Positions 8,648-19,219 of a stretch of DNA of 64,000 nt are shown in pieces. The number at the start of each line of letters is the position of its first letter. Position 1 is the stretch's first letter. Under the pieces are notes generated by a model. The model saw only the letters and a list, made by a program, of their open reading frames with translations, made no database searches and had not been told where the DNA came from. Origin of the DNA: Elusimicrobiota bacterium (GTDB lineage Bacteria > Elusimicrobiota > Elusimicrobia > Elusimicrobiales > UBA9959); assembly GCA_019135865.1 (NCBI GenBank), contig JAGVVD010000019.1:1-64000 (forward strand), in the 5' to 3' direction. The position numbers and the translations under genes were made by a program.

Positions 8648-9775
8648 GTGAGCGCTGAAATTATTACCGACGCCGAGAAAGCGGCCAGGCTGCGGCTCAA
8701 CGCCGCGGCCTGCCTCAAGGGCGACTGGGCGCTGCGGCTCATAGAGCTTTACGGCAGCGCCCAGGAGGCTCTCAGGGTCGCGCCCGGGGACCTGGCGGCC
8801 GAGGGGGGCCTGACCTTCGTCGGCGCCCAGCGGGCGCTGCGGGAAGCCTCGGCCCACGATCCCGAAAAAGAACTCTCCCGCTGTTCCGCGCTGGGCATAT
8901 CCCTGGTCTTCGACGGCACGCCCGGATACCCCTCGGCCCTGCGCGACCTGCCGGACAGGCCGCTGGTCCTTTATCTGAGGGGAACGCTGAAAGGCGGCGC
9001 GCCGGTAGGCATGGTAGGCACCCGCCTGCCCACGCCTTACGGCCGCCGTATGGCGGCCCGCATCGCCGCCGACCTGACCGGCGCCGGCGCCACGGTGGTC
9101 AGCGGCCTGGCCCGCGGCGTCGATACCATCTGCCATGAGGCCGCCGTTAAGGCGGACAAGTCCACCTGGGCCGTGGTCGGCACGGGCCTCGATTCCTGCT
9201 ATCCCAAGGAGAACCGCCGGCTGATGGAAAGCGTGCTGGAGACCGGCGGCGCGGTGATGAGCGAGCTGCCGCTGGGCTCCGCCCCGCTGCCGGCCCATTT
9301 CCCTCGGCGCAACCGTATCATAGCCGGCCTCTCGCTGGCCACCGTGGTCATAGAGGGCGGTTTCGCATCGGGCGCGCTGATAACGGCCCGTTTCGCGCTG
9401 GAATACGGCCGCGAAGTGCTGGCCCTGCCCGGACCGGCCGATTCCGACATGAGCCGCGGCCCCAATAAACTCTTAAAGGACGGCGCGGCCCCCGCCGAAG
9501 GCGCGGCCGATATCATCGCCGCCCTTCCGCCAGAAGTGCAGGACGGCCTCAAAGCCGCCCGCCGACGGGCCGCGCCCAAGGCGCGCAAAGGTCCCGAAGG
9601 CGACGCTGGGGAGCTCTTCTCCCTGATCTCCGCGGAGAAGGACTCCGGCCTGACGGCGGACGCGCTGGTGGAGCGGCTGGGCTGGACCGTGCCCCGCGCC
9701 GCGGCCGCCATCTTCGAGCTCGAGGCCCTCGGCTACATCCTCCAGTCCGCCGGCAAATACTTCCCCCAGGGATAA
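8648..9775 (+). CDS. dprA: DNA-processing protein DprA (GTG start)
   Basis: 375 residues, starting at GTG with a GGGGGG purine tract just upstream. The Rossmann-like core is diagnostic: GMVGTRLPTPYGRRMA, VVSGLARGVDTICHEAA, GTGLDSCYPKENRRL, PRRNRIIAGLS and VIEGGFASGALITA. The N-terminal region is a helix-hairpin/SAM-like domain and the last 65 or so residues form a winged-helix-like DML1 domain. DprA binds single-stranded DNA and loads RecA during transformation. Together with comM upstream and topA downstream this is a common bacterial arrangement. The stop codon is followed within 3 bp by a dispersed hairpin repeat. Confidence 0.95.
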   Translation: MSAEIITDAEKAARLRLNAAACLKGDWALRLIELYGSAQEALRVAPGDLAAEGGLTFVGAQRALREASAHDPEKELSRCSALGISLVFDGTPGYPSALRDLPDRPLVLYLRGTLKGGAPVGMVGTRLPTPYGRRMAARIAADLTGAGATVVSGLARGVDTICHEAAVKADKSTWAVVGTGLDSCYPKENRRLMESVLETGGAVMSELPLGSAPLPAHFPRRNRIIAGLSLATVVIEGGFASGALITARFALEYGREVLALPGPADSDMSRGPNKLLKDGAAPAEGAADIIAALPPEVQDGLKAARRRAAPKARKGPEGDAGELFSLISAEKDSGLTADALVERLGWTVPRAAAAIFELEALGYILQSAGKYFPQG

Positions 9776-9777
9776 AA

Positions 9778-9996
9778 GGAACAACTATTCCGGGGGCTGC
9801 CGGGGCATCACTCCGCAAAGACGCGCTCGACAAAAGGAATAACTATATCCGGGGGCATGTCTTGCCCTCACCTCGCAAAAACAGGGTCGCGCACACCGTG
9901 CGCGCCCTTCCCGTTCTCGCCGCTCGCGCTGATGCAAGCTCGCGGCTCCGAAGGGTTTTGCTCCGGTGAGGGCACGCCTCCCCCGGCTGTCTCCTT
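9778..9996 (+). repeat. Dispersed long-hairpin repeat, copy A, with a duplicated left end
   Basis: This fills most of the 296-bp gap between dprA and topA. The complete element is 9836-9996. It opens with GGAATAACTAT then CCGGGGG, ends with CCCCCGGCTGTCTCCTT, and its arms (about 9850-9880 and 9954-9986) form an imperfect inverted repeat including CCCTCACC and GGTGAGGG. A second, truncated left end (GGAACAACTATTCCGGGGG and the next 30 or so bases) lies at 9778-9830 in the same orientation. The core shares the 15-mer CTCGCCGCTCGCGCT and the blocks GCACACCGTGC and AAGCTCGCGGCT with the reverse complement of 57143-57351. There is no open reading frame of its own. It could be a MITE- or REP-like element or a structured 3' end. 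Confidence 0.75.
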
Positions 9997-10040
9997 AATG
10001 GGGCACTTAACTGGTCGGTATGGCGTTTTGCGAATAAGGA

Positions 10041-10046
10041 TATAAT
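10041..10046 (+). promoter_or_regulatory. Probable -10 box of topA
   Basis: Perfect TATAAT in a short AT-rich stretch 25 bp before the topA ATG. No convincing -35 is seen at 16-18 bp, and there is no clear Shine-Dalgarno before the ATG. Confidence 0.45.
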
Positions 10047-10071
10047 AAAGATACAATATGTAACTATTATT

Positions 10072-12279
10072 ATGGCACAAGAAAAAAAACCTAAGACGGA
10101 AACCCCCAAAGCCGCCGCCAAGGCGGCGACCAGATCCTCGGCCAGGGCCAGAATAGGCCCCGGCAAGTACCTCGTGATAGTCGAGTCTCCCACCAAGGAG
10201 AAGACGATAAGCCGCTTTCTGGACGCCAATTACGTCGTCAAGAGCTCCTTCGGCCACGTGCGCGACCTGCCCAAGGACGAACTGGGCGTAGAGCCCGAGA
10301 AAGGCTTCGAGCCCAAGTACGTGCTCATCGAGCGCGCCAAGCGCATCAGCCAGGAGCTCAGCTCCCTCGCGAAGAATTCCGAGTACGTCTACCTCGCGAC
10401 CGACCCCGACCGCGAAGGCGAGGCCATCAGCTGGCATCTCAGCAAGGTCATAGCCGCCGAGCCGGACAGGTTCAAGCGCATCTCCTTCCACGAGATCACC
10501 AAGACCGCCATCGCCGCGGCGCTCAAGAGCCCGCGCGACCTGGACATGAACCTGGTCAACGCCCAGCAGGCCCGCCGCGTCATAGACCGGCTGGTCGGCT
10601 ACAAGCTCTCCCCGCTGCTCTGGGACAAGGTCAAGAGCGGCCTGTCCGCCGGCCGCGTGCAGTCGGTCGCCGTGCGCCTGGTCGCCGAGCGCGCCAAGGA
10701 GATAGCCGCTTTCAAGGAAGAGGACTACTACACGCTGTTCGCCAGCCTGGCCAAGGAAGGCGGCAAGGGTTTCGACGCCCGCCTGGTCCGCTGGAAGGGC
10801 CAGCCCGTCGAACAGACGATAACCCTCAAGCTTTTCGCCGAGGATTACCGGTACCGCACCACGCCGTTCAAGAAGCTCGAGGACACCGCCGAGGCGGCCA
10901 CGCTGCTGCGCGGCTCCGAGCTCAAGGTCTCCAAGCTCGAGTCCAAGACGGCGCGCCAGAAGCCCAAGCCTCCTTTCATCACCAGCTCGCTGCAGCAGGA
11001 CGCCTACAACAAGCTCGGCTACTCTTCCGACCGGACGATGCGCATAGCGCAGAGCCTCTACGAAGGCGTCGACATGGAAGGCGACCGCGCCGGTCTCATC
11101 ACCTATATGCGCACGGACTCGTTCAACGTCTCCGCCGACATGCAGGCCGAGACGGCGAAGTTCGTCGCCGAGACCTACGGCAAGGACTTCGCCCCCGAGA
11201 AACCGCCGGTGTACCTTAAGAAGGTCAAGGGAGCGCAGGAAGCGCACGAGGCCATACACCCGACTTCGGTCTACAAGCGCCCGTCGGACGTGGCCAAGTT
11301 CCTCACCGCCGAGCAGGCGAAACTTTACGAACTCATCTGGAACCGCTTCGTGGCCAGCCAGATGGCGGACGCGGTCTTCGATTCCGTCACGGTCGAGGTC
11401 TCCGACCCCGGTCAGCAGGCCGTGCTGCGCGCCACCGGCCGCACGATGAAGTTCGAGGGCTACCTGAAGGTCTACATGGCCGAGAAGGAGGAGGAGGTCG
11501 CCGGCGACGAAGAGGACGATTCCGCCGTCCTGCCGCCCCTGAAAGAGGGCGAGGTCGTCTCGCTCAAGGACGTCACGCCCAAGCCGCACCGCACCAGCCC
11601 GCCGCCGAACTACAACGAGGCCAGCATCATCAAGACGCTCGAAAAGCACGGCATCGGCCGCCCGTCCACCTACGCCGTCATCATCAAGACGATCATCGAG
11701 CGCGGCTACATCAAGCGCGAGAAGGACAAGCGCCTGCTGATCACCGAGCTCGGCTCGGTCGTCACCGAGAAGCTCAAGGACTTCTTCCAGGAGATAATGG
11801 AGCTGTCCTATACGGCCTCGATCGAGGACAAGCTCGACGATATCGCCGACGGCGCGCTCAAGTGGAACGAGCTGATAACCGAGTTCTACGGGCCTTTCTC
11901 GGCCAGCCTGGCCAAGGCGCAGACCGACATGACGCGCACCCGGCCCGGCGTGGTCAAGACCAACGAGAAGTGCCCGCTCTGCCTGAGCCCGATGGTGCAG
12001 CGCGAGAGCCGCTTCGGCAAGTACCTCTCCTGCTCGCGCTTCCCCAAGTGCAAGGGCAAGATCCCGCTCGACAAGGACGGCAATAAGCAGGAATACTTCG
12101 CGCCGATAAAGACCGAGAAGATCTGCTCCAAGTGCGGCAAGAACGCGATGCTGCTGCGCAAGAGCGCGCGCGGCTACTTCCTGGCCTGCTCGGGCTTCCC
12201 CAAGTGCCGCAGCATAGACCCGGTCACGCCCGAGGAAGTGGAGAAGATAATCGACTCCAACAAGCCCGGGCAGAAATAG
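10072..12279 (+). CDS. topA: DNA topoisomerase I
   Basis: 735 residues. A Lys/Ala-rich N-terminal extension of about 35 residues is followed by the Toprim domain (YLVIVESPTKEKTISRFL and the acidic ATDPDREGEAISWHL). The cleavage domain contains the catalytic Tyr in LITYMRTDSFNVS, and the strand-passage core includes NYNEASIIKTLEKHGIGRPS. Two C-terminal zinc-ribbon modules are visible (CPLCLSPM...CSRFPKC and CSKCGKNAML...CSGFPKC). The enzyme relaxes negative supercoils by single-strand cleavage. The first coding bases are unusually A-rich compared with the surroundings, as is common where translation starts without a strong ribosome binding site. Confidence 0.97.
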   Translation: MAQEKKPKTETPKAAAKAATRSSARARIGPGKYLVIVESPTKEKTISRFLDANYVVKSSFGHVRDLPKDELGVEPEKGFEPKYVLIERAKRISQELSSLAKNSEYVYLATDPDREGEAISWHLSKVIAAEPDRFKRISFHEITKTAIAAALKSPRDLDMNLVNAQQARRVIDRLVGYKLSPLLWDKVKSGLSAGRVQSVAVRLVAERAKEIAAFKEEDYYTLFASLAKEGGKGFDARLVRWKGQPVEQTITLKLFAEDYRYRTTPFKKLEDTAEAATLLRGSELKVSKLESKTARQKPKPPFITSSLQQDAYNKLGYSSDRTMRIAQSLYEGVDMEGDRAGLITYMRTDSFNVSADMQAETAKFVAETYGKDFAPEKPPVYLKKVKGAQEAHEAIHPTSVYKRPSDVAKFLTAEQAKLYELIWNRFVASQMADAVFDSVTVEVSDPGQQAVLRATGRTMKFEGYLKVYMAEKEEEVAGDEEDDSAVLPPLKEGEVVSLKDVTPKPHRTSPPPNYNEASIIKTLEKHGIGRPSTYAVIIKTIIERGYIKREKDKRLLITELGSVVTEKLKDFFQEIMELSYTASIEDKLDDIADGALKWNELITEFYGPFSASLAKAQTDMTRTRPGVVKTNEKCPLCLSPMVQRESRFGKYLSCSRFPKCKGKIPLDKDGNKQEYFAPIKTEKICSKCGKNAMLLRKSARGYFLACSGFPKCRSIDPVTPEEVEKIIDSNKPGQK

Positions 12280-12313
12280 GACTGCCCGGCGACGCCGGGG
12301 AACCACGGACCTT

Positions 12314-12838
12314 ATGAACCTGCGCTGCGACCTGCATCTCAACGGCGGCAACAGGCGGGTGCTGATAGCCGGAAAGGACGAGGAGACGCCGGACCACCTC
12401 GCCCTGCGCCTGGCGGCCGCCGCGCTGTTCTTCGACCGCGAGCCCGCGCTGGAGGTGGGCCCCAAAAGGCCGGCCGCCGAGGGCTTCGAATACTATCCCG
12501 ACCTGCTGGTCACCGAGCCCGACGGCTATCCCGAACTCTGGATAGAGTGCGGCAATACGGCCACCAACAAGCTCACCAAGGTCATCCGCCGCTTCAGCCG
12601 CGCCAGGGTCATAGTAGTGCGCGAAGGGCACGAGGAGGCCCGCCGCTTCCGCAAGTTGCTGGCCCGCGACGTGCCCAAAGGCGAGAAGATAGAGATCTGG
12701 GGCTGGCCGGCGGAAAAGTTCCGCGAATGGGCCGCCGCGCTGAAAGAGACCAACTCCCTGATAGGCGAGGCCTCGGGCCGCACCATAAACGCCGTGCTCA
12801 ACGAGACGCCTTTCGACGTCACGCTGGAGATCTTCTGA
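12314..12838 (+). CDS. yaeQ: YaeQ family protein
   Basis: 174 residues, close to the usual 180 of YaeQ. Family features are an early ETPDHLALRLAAAALFF segment, YYPDLLVTEPDG and PELWIECGNTATNKL, which carry the acidic residues of the PD-(D/E)xK nuclease-like fold known for the family. The physiological role of YaeQ is not settled; it was first noticed as a suppressor of RfaH deficiency. It starts 34 bp after topA and its stop codon abuts the start of the Xer recombinase gene, so it is most likely part of the topA operon. Confidence 0.88.
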   Translation: MNLRCDLHLNGGNRRVLIAGKDEETPDHLALRLAAAALFFDREPALEVGPKRPAAEGFEYYPDLLVTEPDGYPELWIECGNTATNKLTKVIRRFSRARVIVVREGHEEARRFRKLLARDVPKGEKIEIWGWPAEKFREWAAALKETNSLIGEASGRTINAVLNETPFDVTLEIF

Positions 12839-13762
12839 ATGAAGGTCCTCATCGAGCGCTTCCTGCTCCACATAAAGTCGCAGCTCAATTTCTCCCGCCA
12901 CACCGTGCGGGCCTACGCCGCCGACCTGGCCGAATTCGCCGCTTACGCCGAGGCCGAGGGCGCGGAGTTCCCGGCGGGCTTCGACCGCCACCTGATGCGC
13001 GCCTACATGGCCATGCTGCAGGAGGAGAGGAAGAACTCCCGCAACACGGTCATCCGCAAGGTCTCTTCCGCGCGCTCGTTCATACGCTGGCTCATCGCCG
13101 AGGGAAAGCTGGAGTCCGACCCTTTCGCGCTGCTGCGCGCCCCTAAAAAAGAGAAGCGGCTGCCGCGTTTCCTGACCGAGGGCGAGGTGCGCAAGCTCTA
13201 CGACTATAACGCGCCCGCCGCCGTCCCGGCCGGGGGCGGGAAGAAGCCGCTGGCCCCGCGCGATTACGCTCTGCTGGCCCTGCTCTATTCCGCCGGTCTG
13301 CGCCGCTCAGAAGTGACGGGCCTCAATGTGGGCGACGTCGATTTCTATTCTGGTTTCGCCCGCGTCATGGGCAAGGGCTCGAAGGAGAGGCTGGTCCCCG
13401 TCGGCGACAAGGCGTTGGAGGCGCTGCGGGCCTATCTGTCGTCCCGGCCGGAGGGAAGGACGCCGGCCCGCCCTCTTTTTCTCAACGCCCGGGGAGGACG
13501 CCTGTCCGGCCACGGCCTGGCGCTGATAGTGAAGAAGCTGGCCCGCCAGGCCCGCTTCGCGCGCAGCCTCAACCCTCACGCCCTGCGCCACTCCTTCGCC
13601 ACCCACCTGCTCGACCACGGCTGCGACCTGCGCTCGGTGCAGGAGATGCTGGGGCACAAGAACCTGGAGACCACGCAGGTCTATACCCATGTCTCGCTCG
13701 AGCGCCTGAAAGAAGTATACGAGAAGGCCCATCCCCGCTCGCCCAAAAAGAGAGGGGCCTGA
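12839..13762 (+). CDS. xerC: Tyrosine recombinase XerC/XerD
   Basis: 307 residues, typical Xer length. The N-terminal SAM-like DNA-binding domain (FLLHIKSQLNFSRHTVRAYA) precedes the catalytic domain with Arg in SAGLRRSEVTGL, Lys in GKGSKERLVPV, the HxxR pair in HALRHSFATHLLDHG, the His in MLGHKNLETTQ and the nucleophile Tyr in VYTHVSLERL. Such enzymes resolve chromosome dimers at dif. Its place directly after topA and yaeQ (no intergenic base on either side) supports a housekeeping role rather than a phage integrase. I cannot decide between XerC and XerD from sequence alone, and I see no dif site here. Confidence 0.9.
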   Translation: MKVLIERFLLHIKSQLNFSRHTVRAYAADLAEFAAYAEAEGAEFPAGFDRHLMRAYMAMLQEERKNSRNTVIRKVSSARSFIRWLIAEGKLESDPFALLRAPKKEKRLPRFLTEGEVRKLYDYNAPAAVPAGGGKKPLAPRDYALLALLYSAGLRRSEVTGLNVGDVDFYSGFARVMGKGSKERLVPVGDKALEALRAYLSSRPEGRTPARPLFLNARGGRLSGHGLALIVKKLARQARFARSLNPHALRHSFATHLLDHGCDLRSVQEMLGHKNLETTQVYTHVSLERLKEVYEKAHPRSPKKRGA

Positions 13763-14704
13763 ATGCCTTTCGACCCGGCCCTGGACAATTCCGCCGCCAG
13801 GCTCGCCGCCCTGGCCCGCGCCGCCGGCGCCGGGCCGGACCTGACGCAGGGCGGCGGGGGGAACGTCTCGCTCAAGATAGGCCCGGAGCGGATGCTGATA
13901 AAGGCCTCGGGTTCCCGCCTCTCCGCCATGACGGAGACTTCCGGATACGCGCTGGTCAATCACGGCAATATAAAAAGGAAGCTGGCCGGCTGCCGCCTGG
14001 GCGACGGCGAACTGCTGGACTATCTCTGCGCCCAGTCGCTGCCGGTGAAGGGCGCGCCGGCCGCCAAACCTTCCGTGGAGACCGGCTTCCACGCCCTGCT
14101 CAATACCGCCGTGGTCCACATCCATTCCGCCTGCGCCAATGTCCTGAACATGACGGAGGAGGGCCGCGCTGCCGCCGCCCGCCTTTTCCCCGGCTCGGTG
14201 TGGATAGACTATGTCCCGCCCGGCGCGCGGCTCTGCTGCGCCGTCGACGGCCCCGGCAGGGCCACGGGAACGCAGGTCTTCTTCCTGGCCAATCACGGCC
14301 TCGTGGTCAGCGCTCCCGGTCCGGAGGCGGCCCTGGAGAAGGCCCTGCGCGTCAACGCGGAGATACGCTCGGCCCTGCGTCTGCCGCCTTACCCGGCGGC
14401 GGACTATCCAGCCGCCGGACTGTCGGCGCATAACGGGGCGAAGCTGGAACGCAGGGGAAGGGCTTTCATGCTCGATAATGTGCTCTCGCCGGACCAGGCG
14501 CTCTATTGCGGACCGGCGGAACTGGAAGGTTCGGGGAAGGATATGTCCGCCGTCAACGAGGTGCTGACCGCCCTTTTCTATATGCTGGACTGCGCCGATA
14601 CGCTGGGTTGGACGCCGCGCTTCCTCACAAAGGCGGACAGGGATTATCTGGAAGGGATGAAAGGGGGGCGGTACTCCCGTAAAGAGGGGGACGCTGATTC
14701 CTAA
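13763..14704 (+). CDS. Class II aldolase/adducin family protein
   Basis: 313 residues, longer than the 215 or so of fuculose- or ribulose-phosphate enzymes because of an extra C-terminal region. Family motifs are TQGGGGNVSLKI (phosphate and substrate loop), KASGSRLSAM, the zinc ligands in VVHIHSACANVL, and FLANHGLVVSAPG. These enzymes use Zn to cleave or decarboxylate sugar phosphates through an enediolate. The substrate here is unknown, and no kinase or isomerase of a sugar pathway lies next to it. It starts at the base after the xer stop. Its last residues and stop codon lie inside the left arm of a palindromic element at 14687, so the original C terminus may have been replaced. Confidence 0.8.
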   Translation: MPFDPALDNSAARLAALARAAGAGPDLTQGGGGNVSLKIGPERMLIKASGSRLSAMTETSGYALVNHGNIKRKLAGCRLGDGELLDYLCAQSLPVKGAPAAKPSVETGFHALLNTAVVHIHSACANVLNMTEEGRAAAARLFPGSVWIDYVPPGARLCCAVDGPGRATGTQVFFLANHGLVVSAPGPEAALEKALRVNAEIRSALRLPPYPAADYPAAGLSAHNGAKLERRGRAFMLDNVLSPDQALYCGPAELEGSGKDMSAVNEVLTALFYMLDCADTLGWTPRFLTKADRDYLEGMKGGRYSRKEGDADS

Positions 14705-14779
14705 ATTCCTAATTGTCACCGTTTCGACCGCAAGTTAACGGTGGCACACGAAATTAGGAATTTAGGAATCAGCGTCCCC
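14687..14779. repeat. Palindromic element with perfect 28-bp arms between convergent genes
   Basis: Arms 14687-14714 and 14752-14779 are exact inverted repeats (28 of 28), with outer ends GGGGACGCTG and CAGCGTCCCC. Inside lies a second stem (CACCGTT 14717-14723 and AACGGTG 14737-14743). It is strikingly AT-rich for this genome. It sits between the aldolase and amylase genes, whose 3' ends meet here. It contains the aldolase stop codon and ends 5 bp before the amylase stop. It probably acts as a bidirectional transcription stop and looks like a REP- or MITE-type insertion. Confidence 0.85.
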
Positions 14780-14784
14780 TTCTA

Positions 14785-16221
14785 TCAGGGCCTGGTCACG
14801 GGCTGGGTCCAGACCGCCCAGCGTTCGCCGCTGGCTTCCAGGTTCCAGCCCGGCCCGGGCTCCCAGCCCCAGTTCCGGCCCAGCTTGAGCACGACGTACT
14901 TGTTCTGTCCCGTTACCATCGCGGCGTAGAGTTCGTTGTAGGCGGCCAGTATCTGCACCGGGCTGACGGCGGTCACGCCGGCGGACTTGCGGACATCGAT
15001 AAGCGACTGCAGCTTGGCCCGGTATTCGGCGCCCCAGTCGAAGAAATGGGGCCAGAAAACGCTGGGAGTACCGGGATGGGTGAGGATATAGGCGTAGCCC
15101 ATCTGGCGCTGTACCCTGTATTCCCGCGAGGCGTTCTGCAGGAACTGGGGGTCGCGCGGCGAGGTGTCGTGGTTCTCCACGAAGGTGACGGCCTTGGCCG
15201 GCCACCAGCCCATGACGCCCGAAGGCCTGCCGTTGTCGTTGAGGAAATCATAACGCTCGCCCTCGACCGCGGCCACCAGGCTGTAGCGGGTGGTGAAATC
15301 GAAGATCGTCGAGGCGTCGGACTTGTCGCCGGAGCCGGTGCCGTCCACCCAGTCGACCAGCAGCTGGCGGTTGGTATCGTAGTACTCTCCCACCGAGAAG
15401 CCGGGTCCCGAGGCCGCGTTATAGTCGCGTACCCTTTCGGGCCTGTAGCCTTTGACCATGTCGTAGCGCCAGCCGTCGAAGCCTATGGTGTAGCGCAGCC
15501 AGCGCAGGAAGACCTTGGCGTCCTCGCGCACCAGGTCGTTGTTGTGGTCGAGGTCGCGGCAGCCGTGATCGCCCTGTCCCTCGTCGTAATTGGGGCCCTT
15601 CATCCCCTGCCACTCGTCGTCCTTGACTACGGCCGTCGTCGGCCAGTCGGGGCTGGTGAAATCGGCCCAGTCCAGGGTGCCGTTGCGGTGGTTGAGCACT
15701 ATGTCGGCCACCGGGCTGACCCCGTGGGCCTTCATCGCGCGTACGGCCTCTATCAGGACCTCTTTTTTGCCCCACTGCGAGTCGAGGTCGTACCATTCGG
15801 TCGGGTAATAGCTGCCGCGGGAGACGGGCGGGAACCAGATCATGTCGAAACCGGCGGCGCCCACTTCGGGGGCCTTCTCGGCCAGCTTGCCCCACCAGCC
15901 CTTCGGGAGGTTCAGCCAGTAGTTGTCCGCATACCAGTGGAAGCCCTGCAGCATCACCGCGGAGGAGGTCTCCAGGTTTATCCTGCGGGCAGGGGCCGGG
16001 GTGAAATTCTTGGCGGAGTAGAGCGTTACGGCGGACTGCCAGTCCCGGCGGGCCTGGCCGCTGTGCGAGTGCGCCGCTTTGGGTTCGGCCGGAGCGGGTA
16101 CGGCGCGTTCCGCGGCCGGAGCCGTCCTGACCAGGGCCTCGATGGCCGATTGAGCGCGCAGCGGGTATGCGCCGATGAGTAAAGCCGGGATGAGGGAAAG
16201 GAAAGAGACTGTCTTGAACAT
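14785..16221 (-). CDS. Secreted alpha-amylase, GH13
   Basis: 478 residues with a Sec signal peptide (about 1-23, ending YPLRAQ). After a spacer of about 60 residues comes a GH13 barrel of the plant/GH13_6-like style: SSAVMLQGFHWYADNYW, region I VADIVLNHRNGT, region II GFDGWRYDMVKGY with the Asp nucleophile, region III FSVGEYYDTN with the Glu acid/base, and region IV FVENHDTSPRD. A short C-terminal beta domain follows. The enzyme hydrolyses internal alpha-1,4 bonds of starch or glycogen outside the cytoplasm. CGGAGGACAG precedes the ATG, and a TATAGT-like -10 lies about 36 bp upstream. The unrelated-strand aldolase converges on it through a palindrome. The glgB operon lies just upstream on the same strand. 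Confidence 0.93.
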   Translation of the reverse strand: MFKTVSFLSLIPALLIGAYPLRAQSAIEALVRTAPAAERAVPAPAEPKAAHSHSGQARRDWQSAVTLYSAKNFTPAPARRINLETSSAVMLQGFHWYADNYWLNLPKGWWGKLAEKAPEVGAAGFDMIWFPPVSRGSYYPTEWYDLDSQWGKKEVLIEAVRAMKAHGVSPVADIVLNHRNGTLDWADFTSPDWPTTAVVKDDEWQGMKGPNYDEGQGDHGCRDLDHNNDLVREDAKVFLRWLRYTIGFDGWRYDMVKGYRPERVRDYNAASGPGFSVGEYYDTNRQLLVDWVDGTGSGDKSDASTIFDFTTRYSLVAAVEGERYDFLNDNGRPSGVMGWWPAKAVTFVENHDTSPRDPQFLQNASREYRVQRQMGYAYILTHPGTPSVFWPHFFDWGAEYRAKLQSLIDVRKSAGVTAVSPVQILAAYNELYAAMVTGQNKYVVLKLGRNWGWEPGPGWNLEASGERWAVWTQPVTRP

Positions 16222-16330
16222 CTGTCCTCCGAACTCCCTTGATACGGGTCAATGATACTATATTATGGCCCGCCGCCTTAAATCCTGCGAGGGCACTGGG
16301 GGAAGGCGGGGGATAGGCCTTTCGGGCAGG

Positions 16331-17223
16331 TCAGAATTCCAGGTTGGGGCGTACGATGAAGCTGAAGCCGGACGAATCGCCGGTGCGGCCGGCCAGGCGG
16401 CCGGTGTATTTCTTGCCGGAGGTCCAGACGAAGCCCGCCCCCAGGCAGAGGGCCCGCTTGTTCTTAAGGGGGAATTTCTTTTCCAGGACCAGGGAGTGGC
16501 TTATGGGCGAGAGCGTGCGCGAGTCGAAGTCTATGCGGGCGTCGAAGCCGCTGTTGTGCAGCCAGAAGCTCTTCGCCTCCGCGAAGTCGGTGCGGCTGCG
16601 GCGGAAGCCGAGGAAGACCGAGTCCGTCACTCCCGGGTGGTCGTGCAGTTTGACCCCGCCGCGGAAACTCCACTTGAGCGTGCGGTCGTCGAGGAACTGG
16701 TCCCCTTTGAGCTTGCCCTCCGCCTGGACCCAGCGGTCCTGCACCAGCAAATTGTCCTTGATGTGGTAGTCGCCGAAGTCGAAGAGTATCCCGGAATAAC
16801 CGGTGCGCTTGGAGAAGGCCCCTTTCGCCGACTCGAAGTTCAGGACATTGCCGAAGAACAGCGAAAGCGCCCACGGCTCCTCGAAGCCGGCCGTCACGGC
16901 CCTGACCATGTTGAAACTGTCCGAAAGTTCGGTGTCGCGGTAGAAGGCCGGCCAGTTCCGCCTGACCACCGTGCCCAGGTACGGCATCGGATTGACGCTG
17001 GCTTCCGCCACCATGACGCGCGGCCGGTAGAACTGCGTGACGAGGCGGGTATAGATCTCCCGCTCGGGGGTCTTGCCGAGGTTGGGAATGGGTTCGCCGG
17101 TAAGACTTATCGAAAGTCCCGCCGAGGTGTAGTAGGGGTCGAACTGGACCTCCGGGGTGACCTTGCTCTCTTCTTCCGCGGCGGCGGCTCCGGCGCAGAG
17201 CAGGAGTGCGGCGGCGGCTCGTA

Positions 17224-17227
<4 letters not shown>
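16331..17227 (-). CDS. Putative outer-membrane beta-barrel protein
   Basis: No family recognised. I chose the ATG at 17227 because it gives a clean signal peptide ([20 protein letters not shown]) and overlaps the glgB stop in the ATGA manner; an upstream start would add 18 residues without a signal. The mature 280 or so residues alternate polar and hydrophobic residues with many Phe, Tyr and Trp (for example [19 protein letters not shown] and [19 protein letters not shown]) and end in Phe. That pattern is typical of outer-membrane barrels recognised by BAM. Coupling to glgB suggests a link to glucan metabolism, perhaps oligosaccharide passage, but that is inference from position only. Confidence 0.6.
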
Positions 17228-19149
<1,922 letters not shown>

Positions 19150-19206
19150 TCTATACTAATTGAGGGCGGCGGGTCATTCCCGGCGTCGGCCGGCCGCCCC
19201 ATTTTG

Positions 19207-19212
19207 TATACT
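19207..19212 (+). promoter_or_regulatory. Probable -10 box of dacB
   Basis: TATACT separated from the ATG of the signal-peptide start by only 7 bases, with no Shine-Dalgarno. This would place transcription initiation at or next to the start codon. No good -35 is visible in the GC-rich upstream bases. Confidence 0.4.
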
Positions 19213-19219
19213 TCCCCTC

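Noticed and set aside
9857-10045. Short open frame in the dprA-topA gap
   Set aside because: It runs through the hairpin repeat, has no ribosome binding site and no conserved-looking sequence.
12839-13762. Tyrosine recombinase as a phage or island integrase
   Set aside because: Xer length, position between topA-yaeQ and aldolase with no tRNA, attachment site or phage genes around it.
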